Positions 58,307-64,000 of a stretch of DNA of 64,000 nt are shown in pieces. Each line of letters opens with the position of its first letter. Position 1 is the stretch's first letter. The DNA is from JBOGDS01 sp050743075 (GTDB taxonomy: Bacteria; Actinomycetota; Actinomycetes; Jiangellales; Jiangellaceae), in contig JBOGDS010000002.1 of the NCBI GenBank assembly GCA_050743075.1, positions 1 through 64,000 on the forward strand, read 5' to 3'. Made by a program: the position numbers and the translations under genes. Below the pieces are notes generated by a model. It was not told the origin of the DNA. It was given only the letters and a program-made list of their open reading frames with translations, and did not search any database.

Positions 58307-59049
58307 GGTTGACGGTCGTCGGCTGCTCAGGTTCGCTACCCGGGCCTGAGTCGGCCGCCTCCTGCTACCTGGTCGAGGTCGGCGACAGCCGGATCGTGCT
58401 CGACCTGGGCAGCGGCGCCATCGGTTCGCTGCAGCGCTACGTCGAGCTGGCCGACGTCGACGCGATCCTGCTCAGCCACCTGCACCCGGACCACTGCCTG
58501 GACCTGTGCGGGTACTACGTGGCGCTGCGCTACGGCCCCGATCGTAGCGGCGGTCTGATCCCGGTGTGGGGGCCGCCCAGGACGGCAGCGCGGATGGCGC
58601 GGGCGTACGACCTCCCGGTTGATCCCGGCATGACACGGGAGTTCGACTTCCGGACCTATCCCGACGGCTCCTTCGACGTAGGCACGATACGTGTGACGGC
58701 CCGGCGGGTCGTCCATCCGGTGCCGGCGTACGGGCTGCGGATCGAGCACGGTGGACGCGTCCTGGCGTACTCGGGCGACACCGGCCCGACACCGGCGCTG
58801 GCCGAGCTGGCGGCGGGTGCAGACGTGCTGCTGTGCGAGGCGTCCTTCCTGGGGACCGACGAGAACCCGCCGCACCTGCACCTCACCGGAACCGAGGCAG
58901 GCGAGCACGCTGCCGCCGCTGGCGTCGGCTCGCTGGTGCTGACCCATGTCCCGCCGTGGGGTGAGGCCGAGCGCGCCCAGGCCGAGGCGGCGGCGGTTTT
59001 CGCCGACTCGGTGACGCTCGCCCGCCCCGGCCTCGTCATCGACATCTGA
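58303..59049 (+). CDS. Metallo-beta-lactamase-fold hydrolase
   Basis: A 248-residue cytoplasmic hydrolase of the RNase Z/phosphodiesterase-like branch. The zinc motif SHLHPDHCLDLCG (about 61-73) has the H-x-H-x-D-H pattern; further ligands are His in VVHPVPAYGLRI, Asp in YSGDTGPT, and His in LTHVPPWGE. GTG 58303 is in a four-base overlap with murI. Family members next to rph have been considered tRNA 3'-processing enzymes or cyclic nucleotide phosphodiesterases; the substrate cannot be told here. Confidence 0.86.
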   Translation: MRLTVVGCSGSLPGPESAASCYLVEVGDSRIVLDLGSGAIGSLQRYVELADVDAILLSHLHPDHCLDLCGYYVALRYGPDRSGGLIPVWGPPRTAARMARAYDLPVDPGMTREFDFRTYPDGSFDVGTIRVTARRVVHPVPAYGLRIEHGGRVLAYSGDTGPTPALAELAAGADVLLCEASFLGTDENPPHLHLTGTEAGEHAAAAGVGSLVLTHVPPWGEAERAQAEAAAVFADSVTLARPGLVIDI

Positions 59050-59059
59050 GCCCCTCCCA

Positions 59060-59109
59060 TGATCATGTCGACTACACACAGCAATCGGTGTGTGTACTCG
59101 ACATGATCA
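59060..59109. terminator. Large palindrome with TGATCATG core before rph
   Basis: A 21-base arm (59060-59080, beginning TGATCATGTCGA) pairs with 59089-59109 with one mismatch and an eight-base loop. It follows the metallo-hydrolase stop by ten bases, so it should end the murI unit, and its right arm occupies the place of a -35 for the leaderless rph promoter. Its outer 12 bases are the same as in the palindrome at 36364. Confidence 0.7.
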
Positions 59110-59125
59110 CCGGCAAAGGGGCCGC

Positions 59126-59131
59126 TAACGT
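59126..59131 (+). promoter_or_regulatory. -10 box TAACGT for the leaderless rph transcript
   Basis: TANNNT with seven bases to ATG 59139. Confidence 0.5.
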
Positions 59132-59138
59132 TCGCGGC

Positions 59139-59861
59139 ATGACCCGACTCGACGGCCGCGCGCCCGGCCAGCTCCGACCAGTTCGCTTCACCCGCGGCTG
59201 GCTCGACCACGCGGAGGGTTCGGTGCTCGTCGAGTTCGGGGCCACCCGGGTCCTATGCGCGGCGTCGGTCACCGAAGGCGTGCCCCGCTGGCGCAAGGGC
59301 TCAGGCCAGGGCTGGGTCACGGCCGAGTACGCGATGCTGCCGCGGTCGACCAACACCCGCTCGGACCGCGAGTCGGTGCGCGGGCGGATCGGCGGACGCA
59401 CCCACGAGATCTCCAGGCTGGTCGGGCGTGCGCTGCGCGGCGTCGTCGACGTGGCGGCGTTCGGCGAGAACACGCTGGTGGTCGACTGCGACGTCCTGCA
59501 GGCCGACGGGGGGACCCGCACCGCAGCGATCACCGGCGCGTACGTAGCAGTGTCCGACGCCGTCGAGTGGATGCGTGGGCAGGGCTTGCTGGCGTCGGGC
59601 AACGTGCTGCGCGGCTCGGTGGCGGCTGTCTCGGTGGGCGTCGTCGACGGCGAGCCGATGCTCGACCTGTGCTACGAGGAGGACGTCCGGGCCGAGACCG
59701 ACATGAACGTCGTCATGACCGGCGACGGCCGCTTCGTCGAGGTCCAGGGCACCGCCGAGGGCGAGCCCTTCGACCGCGGCGAGCTCGACGCCCTGCTGGC
59801 CCTGGCCACCGACGGCTGCACCGAGCTCACGCGCCTGCAGGACGCCGCACTGGCCGGATGA
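59139..59861 (+). CDS. rph: Ribonuclease PH
   Basis: A 240-residue phosphorolytic 3'-5' exoribonuclease that trims tRNA precursors. It begins TRLDGRAPGQLRPVRFTRGW, and has the family stretches GSVLVEFGATRVLCAASV, NTRSDRESVRGRIGGRTHEI (phosphate site) and CDVLQADGGTRTAAITGAYV. The start ATG 59139 is fixed by the -10 box seven bases upstream. It overlaps rdgB by four bases (ATGA). Confidence 0.96.
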   Translation: MTRLDGRAPGQLRPVRFTRGWLDHAEGSVLVEFGATRVLCAASVTEGVPRWRKGSGQGWVTAEYAMLPRSTNTRSDRESVRGRIGGRTHEISRLVGRALRGVVDVAAFGENTLVVDCDVLQADGGTRTAAITGAYVAVSDAVEWMRGQGLLASGNVLRGSVAAVSVGVVDGEPMLDLCYEEDVRAETDMNVVMTGDGRFVEVQGTAEGEPFDRGELDALLALATDGCTELTRLQDAALAG

Positions 59862-60463
59862 TTCCTGTCCGCGTCGTGCTCGCCACGCGGAACGAGCACA
59901 AACTCGACGAGGTGCGCCGCATCCTGGCCGGCGCCGGCGCGCGGGTCGACCTGGTCCCGGTCGGCGAGTTTCCCGGTGTGCCCGACGTCGCCGAGACCGG
60001 GCTGACCTTCGCCGAGAACGCGGTGCTCAAGGCAGCGGCGGCCGCAGCGGCCACCGGCCTACCGGCGATCGCGGACGACTCCGGGCTGAGCGTCACCTCA
60101 TTGGGCGGCATGCCTGGCGTGTTCTCGGCACGGTGGGCCGGCCGGCATGGCGACGACGCCGCCAACCTCGCACTGCTTCTCGCCCAGCTCACCGACGTGC
60201 CCGACGGGCGTCGCGGCGCGGCCTTCGTCTGCGCGGCGGCGCTGGTGACGCCGGCCGGGCGAGAGATCGTCGAGGAGGGCCGGGTGACCGGGCAGCTGGT
60301 CCGCGAGCCCAGGGGCGCCGGGGGGTTCGGCTACGACCCGATCTTCGTCCCCGACGGCGACTCCCGCACCACCGCGGAGATGCCGGCAGTGCAGAAGGAC
60401 ACCATCAGCCACCGCGGCCGCGCCTTCCGCGCACTGGCGCCACGGCTGGCCGACCTGTCCTGA
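59858..60463 (+). CDS. rdgB: Non-canonical purine NTP pyrophosphatase (RdgB/HAM1)
   Basis: A 201-residue housecleaning enzyme hydrolysing dITP, ITP and XTP. VVLATRNEHKLDEVRRILAG opens the protein, and LPAIADDSGLSVTSLGGMPG carries the catalytic Asp pair. GYDPIFVPDGDSRTTAEM and KDTISHRGRAF are the other signatures. ATG 59858 overlaps the rph stop. The unit ends here; beyond it the DNA is decayed. Confidence 0.95.
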   Translation: MIPVRVVLATRNEHKLDEVRRILAGAGARVDLVPVGEFPGVPDVAETGLTFAENAVLKAAAAAAATGLPAIADDSGLSVTSLGGMPGVFSARWAGRHGDDAANLALLLAQLTDVPDGRRGAAFVCAAALVTPAGREIVEEGRVTGQLVREPRGAGGFGYDPIFVPDGDSRTTAEMPAVQKDTISHRGRAFRALAPRLADLS

Positions 60464-60502
60464 CCACCCCCCGGTGAACGACGGGTCGGCGCCGGTCGGC
60501 AG

Positions 60503-61250
60503 GTGTACGGTGACGCCGTCCTCGAGCGTGGGACCGCGCGTGAGACTCGCGGCCCGGTCGACGTCGGTGGCCGCGGCCGCGGCCTGTATGTCCGGTGCAG
60601 CGGCAGCGGCTCGCCCACGGTGCTGCTGGGGCCGGCGACGCCGACACCAGCGACTCGTACGGGTTCGCGGAGCAGCGGCTGGCCGCGTCCACGCGCACCT
60701 GCGTCTACGACCGCGCCAACCTCGGCCGCAGCGACCCGGCTCCGGGCCCGCGTGGGTTCACCGACCTGGTGGGCGACCTGGAGTCGCTTGTCGACACCGC
60801 CGGGATCGGCGGGCCATGCGTGCTGGTCGGCACCTCCGGCGGCGGCTACATCGTGGCCGGGTTCGCGGCAGCGCGCCCTCAGGACGTGGCCGGCATCGTG
60901 CTGGTCGAGACCGCGGCACCGTTCGTCGACCCGCCGCCGGCGGTCGTCGCCGAGACGGCCTGGGACCATCCCGGGAACGTCGAGCAGCGCGACTACCTGC
61001 AGGTCGAGCGCGACGCGTGGGACGCCCGGGCCGAGATCGGCGACATCCCCGTGACCGTGATCACTAACAATGACGGCCCGTAGGCCGAGCTCGAGGCCGA
61101 GCGGCGCAACGTCGAGGACCAGCAGGGGTGGCTGGCCCTGAGCCCGCGCGCCGAGCAGATGATCGTCGACACCGGCCACGCCGTCGAGGAGGCGGACCCG
61201 GCCTCGTGGTGGACGCCGTGCTGGCTGTCGTCGAGCAGGCCCGCGGCTGA
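60503..61250 (+). pseudogene. Alpha/beta hydrolase pseudogene
   Basis: Homology to an alpha/beta hydrolase runs through three frames. From GTG 60503 one frame reads GRGLYVRCSGSGSPTVLL; the next, entered near 60625, continues AGDADTSDSYGFAEQRLAAS and holds the nucleophile elbow VGTSGGGY; it meets an in-frame TAG at 61081-61083, after which similarity goes on (AELEAERRNVEDQQGWLAL). A third shift near 61200 leads to LVVDAVLAVVEQARG and TGA 61248. Two frameshifts and one stop make it a clear pseudogene. The family includes esterases and lipases. Confidence 0.75.
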
Positions 61251-61323
61251 TCAGTCCTCACGGATCCGTGACGTTCCACCGCTGGCGGACCCGGCGGTGC
61301 CCGTCGTGGCGCACCATAGAGGT

Positions 61324-62883
61324 GTGATCGACGTATCGGCACCGCCGCAGCGCTCCACCCGGGTCCTGCCGGCGCTGGCGGGCGTGGCGGCAGCTGCACT
61401 GGGCCTGGCCGTCGCCGAACTGGTCGCGGGCATGCTCGGCCGAACCGCGACACCGGTGGTCGCCGTCGGTGAGGCGTTCATCGACCGGGTACCCGGCTGG
61501 CTCAAGGACCTGGCCGTCGAGTGGTTCGGCACGGCCGACAAGGCGGTCCTGATCGGCGGAGTGCTCGTCGTGTTCGCCGCGTTGTCCGCAGGCATCGGCA
61601 TGCTGACCGCACGCAACCGCAGGGTTGGCCTGCTGGTTGCCGCCGGGCTGGGGCTGGTCGCGGCGCTCGCCGTCTGGACCAGGCCCGACACGACGGCAAG
61701 CGACCTGCTGCCGACACTCGTCGGCTCGGCGGCGTCGTTGATCGGGTTGGACCGACTGGTCGACCGGCTGCCGGCGGGTCGGACGCACGGCGAGCAGCAC
61801 GGCGAGACCCAGGGCGATCGGCGTGCGTTCCTGCGCGGCGCCGCCGTGGTGGGGCTCATCGCGGGGGCGTCCGGGGGGATCGGCCGGTGGCTGGGGTCGC
61901 GGCGGTCCGGTGTCGAGGACTCGCGTGATGCTCTCTCGGTCGACCTTCCGGACTCGCCGGACGTGCCGGCACCCGCGGGGGCCGACCTCGGCGTCCGCGG
62001 GGCCGAGCCCTGGCAGACGCCGAACGACGTGTTCTACCGGATCGACACGGCGCTCGCCGTGCCGCTCGTTCGCGCCGAGGACTGGCGCCTGCGCGTCCAC
62101 GGTCTGGTCGAGCGCGAGGTCGAGATGGGGTTCGACGACCTGGTCGGGATGGGCCTGGTCGCCAGCTGGGTCACCTTGACCTGCGTCTCCAACGAGGTCG
62201 GCGGCAACCTCGCCGGCAACGCGCTGTGGGGTGGCGTGCGGATCGCCGACGTGCTGTCGCTCGCGGCGCCGAGCCCGGACGCTGATGCCGTGCTCTCGAC
62301 CTCTGCCGACGGGTGGACGGCTGGTACGCCCCTCGACGTGCTGACCGACGATCGGGATGCGCTTTTCGCCGTGACGATGAATGGAGAGCCACTTCCTGTC
62401 GAGCACGGCTTCCCGGTTCGGATGGTCGTCCCGGGCCTGTACGGATACGTCAGCGCGACCAAGTGGGTCGTCGACGTCGAGGTGAGCAGGTTCGACGATT
62501 TCGACGCCTACTGGTCGACCCGTGGCTGGTCCGTGCGCGGCCCGATCAAGATCGCGTCACGGATCGAGGCGCCGCGCTCGGGCGCGCGTGTCGACGCCGG
62601 CAGCGTGGCAGTCGCCGGCACGGCATGGGCGCAGCACCGGGGCATCCAGGCGGTCGAGGTCCGCGTCGACGACGGGCCCTGGCAGCGCGCTCGCCTGGGC
62701 GAGATCCCCAGCGCCGACACGTGGCGGCAATGGGTATGGGAGTGGGATGCCGAGCCTGGGGAGCACCGGCTGCAGGTACGTGCGACCGCGGCCGACGGCG
62801 AGCTGCAGACATCACAGGAGGCCCCACCGGCCCCGGACGGCGCCACCGGCTGGCACCACGTGGTGGTCGACGTCGGCGACTGA
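61324..62883 (+). CDS. Membrane-anchored molybdopterin oxidoreductase, sulfite oxidase family
   Basis: A 519-residue protein. About four membrane helices occupy residues 10-145, followed by RRAFLRGAAVVGLIAGASGG, a twin-arginine-like segment preceding the catalytic part. The oxidoreductase domain (about 215-400) has the molybdenum-binding Cys in WVTLTCVSNEVGGNLAG and GLYGYVSATKWVVDVEV. The C-terminal Ig-like Mo-cofactor dimerisation domain (about 405-515) has GTAWAQHRGIQAVEVRVDDG. It should act outside the membrane on an unknown small oxide or sulfite-like substrate. GTG 61324 is my choice; an upstream in-frame ATG at 61159 is inside the hydrolase pseudogene. Confidence 0.9.
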   Translation: MIDVSAPPQRSTRVLPALAGVAAAALGLAVAELVAGMLGRTATPVVAVGEAFIDRVPGWLKDLAVEWFGTADKAVLIGGVLVVFAALSAGIGMLTARNRRVGLLVAAGLGLVAALAVWTRPDTTASDLLPTLVGSAASLIGLDRLVDRLPAGRTHGEQHGETQGDRRAFLRGAAVVGLIAGASGGIGRWLGSRRSGVEDSRDALSVDLPDSPDVPAPAGADLGVRGAEPWQTPNDVFYRIDTALAVPLVRAEDWRLRVHGLVEREVEMGFDDLVGMGLVASWVTLTCVSNEVGGNLAGNALWGGVRIADVLSLAAPSPDADAVLSTSADGWTAGTPLDVLTDDRDALFAVTMNGEPLPVEHGFPVRMVVPGLYGYVSATKWVVDVEVSRFDDFDAYWSTRGWSVRGPIKIASRIEAPRSGARVDAGSVAVAGTAWAQHRGIQAVEVRVDDGPWQRARLGEIPSADTWRQWVWEWDAEPGEHRLQVRATAADGELQTSQEAPPAPDGATGWHHVVVDVGD

Positions 62884-62945
62884 CGAACCGACCCCACCCC
62901 GCCCAACCCCACCGGGTGGGAACGTAGGTTCGGGCCATTGCTGAC

Positions 62946-63766
62946 ATGCGCTACGCCCGCTGGGCGACTCCGGTCTGGTCGTGTCCGTCGTCGGGCTTGG
63001 CTGCAACGCCTTCGGCGCCCGGGTCGACGCCGACACGGCCAAGGCGGTCGTCGACGCGGCCCTGGACCAGGGCGTGACCTTGTTCGACACGGCCGACGTC
63101 TACGGCGAAGGCGCCAGCGAGGCCCTCCTGGGCGAGGCTCTCGGCAGTCAGCGCGCCGATGTGGTCGTGGCGACGAAATTCGGCCACGATGCCTACGAGG
63201 TGAGGACGTCGACCTGGGGTGCGCGCGGCTCGCGTCGCTACATCCGCCGATCGGTCGAGGCCAGCCTCCAACCGCTCGGTACGGACTGGATCGACCTCTA
63301 CCAGATCCACGTGCCCGACCCGGTGACGCCGATCGACGAGACACTGGCTGCTCTCGGCCAGCTCGTCGCCGAGGGCAAGGTGCGCTACGTCGGCTCGTCG
63401 AACTTCGCCGCCTGGCAGGTGGTCGACGCCGACTGGACCGCCCGGACGTCTGGCTACACGCGGTTCGTCAGCGCTCAGAGCAAGTACTCGCTCTACGACC
63501 GGTCCGCCGAGGCCGACCTGGTGCCTGCCTGCGAGCACACCGGCGTCGGGATGTTGCCGTACTTCCCGTTGGAGTACGGGCTGCTGACCGGGAAGTACCG
63601 CCGGGACGAAGCGGCGCCCGCGGGCAGTCGGTTGGCCACGCAACGGGCCAGGCTGCAGAGCGCCGACTTCGATCGGATCGAGGCGCTCGAGCGCTTCGCG
63701 ACCGGGCGCGGGGTCGGGATCCTCGACGTCGCGTTGGAGGACGCCAGCCCTGGCGCTCACCCGTGA
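62946..63766 (+). pseudogene. Aldo/keto reductase, frameshifted at the start and truncated at the end
   Basis: The main frame from 62981 encodes about 260 residues of an aldo/keto reductase: LFDTADVYGEGASEALLGEA (catalytic Asp and Tyr), VVVATKFGHDAYEV (Lys), DWIDLYQIHVPDP. ATG 62946 opens MRYA in a different frame; inserting one C after TAC would restore MRYRPLGDSGLVVSVVG. At the 3' end the match stops at VGILDVAL near 63738, losing about 60 residues with the cofactor-binding loop. A GTG at 62981 could start a shortened protein, but the missing end makes activity doubtful. Confidence 0.7.
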
Positions 63767-63776
63767 TCACCGGGCT

Positions 63777-63855
63777 TCAAGGGTCGATCTTCTCCCCACG
63801 GGCGTCGATCCAGCCGTAGCTCAGTGATGCCTCGACCGCTTGCGCCGCGGTGACG
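63777..63855 (-). pseudogene. YdeI-family gene fragment
   Basis: Read leftwards, the frame gives VTAAQAVEASLSYGWIDARG before ending EKIDP and a stop. TYxEALDxALCxGWIDG is the well-known start of the YdeI/OmpD-associated family. Nothing more of the family is found either side, so it is a short remnant at the junction with the truncated aldo/keto reductase. Confidence 0.5.
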
Positions 63856-63883
63856 TCGCTATGACGGCGCGTCGCCACGCCGG

Positions 63884-63972
63884 ATGGCACGCCGAACCGT
63901 TGCCCATGGCACGCTGAACTGTCGCTGCTGCGTGCGTTTCGTCCGGGTTTGTGGAGCGGTTCAGCGTGCCAT
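63884..63972. repeat. Dispersed 88-bp palindromic repeat, copy 2
   Basis: Begins ATGGCACGCCGAACCG, repeats ATGGCACGCTGAACTG 23 bases later and ends with the inverse CGGTTCAGCGTGCCAT. The same three-part layout is at 3047-3134. The ends of this copy are the better preserved palindrome. It lies just past the YdeI fragment in non-coding DNA. Confidence 0.7.
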
Positions 63973-64000
63973 GCGAGGCGATGGCCACAGGTGAGGTCAG

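Noticed and set aside
63812..63835. CCAGCCGTAGCTCAGTGATG, resembling a tRNA D-arm
   Set aside because: No acceptor stem, T-arm or CCA follows. The stretch is explained as a YdeI-family fragment on the other strand.

Overview
The window is high-GC DNA with short intergenic spaces, many GTG starts, frequent 4-base ATGA/GTGA gene overlaps and actinobacterial gene families (ftsE-ftsX-peptidase-smpB-ssrA, clpS-DUF2017-mec-cysO-cysM, murI-rph-rdgB, DUF4192, DUF3039, DUF3048, DUF58/DUF4129). It is chromosomal sequence from a member of the Actinomycetes. A Propionibacteriales- or Jiangellales-like relative is plausible, but nothing here fixes the genus.

Layout. 1-8.8 kb: the edge of an IS630-like transposase, an LPXTG surface protein, the division genes ftsE-ftsX with a coiled-coil M23 hydrolase, smpB, a DUF3048 lipoprotein, an acyl-CoA dehydrogenase and the tmRNA gene, so both trans-translation components lie within 4 kb. 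8.8-12.5 kb: small unknown genes, an F420/PPOX pseudogene, and a PrsW-protease/membrane-protein/duplicated-domain operon split by an amber codon. 12.7-18.5 kb: a DUF885 hydrolase, a second M23 peptidase behind a CRP-like site, a SAM hydrolase, and a stand-alone PheS-like ligase (SrmL type) behind a possible leader peptide and alternative RNA stems, downstream of an XdhC-like gene. 18.5-28.3 kb: a five-gene DUF4129-MoxR-DUF58 membrane operon, a sugar kinase, a malic enzyme and a full-length tricorn protease. 28.4-33 kb: an iron-box-controlled ferric iron ABC importer, then VanZ-like and YqgE genes.

33-41 kb: an oxidoreductase gene sitting beyond DUF3039, with a displaced copy of the DUF3039 3' end on its far side; an MFS exporter; thioredoxin; an ECF sigma/anti-sigma/extracellular-domain fusion; an IS110 element; a surface protein; and an IclR regulator. 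41.3-48.8 kb: tyrosine and homogentisate catabolism (an Lrp-type regulator, hppD, a FAD-linked oxidase, fahA, an unknown cluster gene, hmgA). 48.8-53.9 kb: NAD salvage (pncB-pncA), clpS-DUF2017 and the CysO-dependent cysteine pathway. 54-57.5 kb: DUF4192, a vapBC toxin-antitoxin pair, a decayed copy of the DUF4192 3' third, a serine-protease remnant and tandem lipoproteins, one of them frameshifted. 57.5-64 kb: murI, a metallo-hydrolase, rph and rdgB, then two pseudogenes around an intact molybdopterin oxidoreductase, a YdeI remnant and a dispersed repeat.

Regulation. Ten start codons are preceded by TANNNT ending 6-7 bases upstream, the signature of leaderless transcripts. Three large palindromes share a TGATCATG core, and one 88-bp palindromic repeat occurs near both ends of the window. 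The most unusual items are the SrmL-like ligase with its candidate leader, and the two cases where a small cargo (vapBC, an MDR oxidoreductase) lies between an intact gene and a displaced copy of that gene's own 3' end. I saw no CRISPR array, rRNA, tRNA, prophage or recognisable secondary-metabolite cluster.
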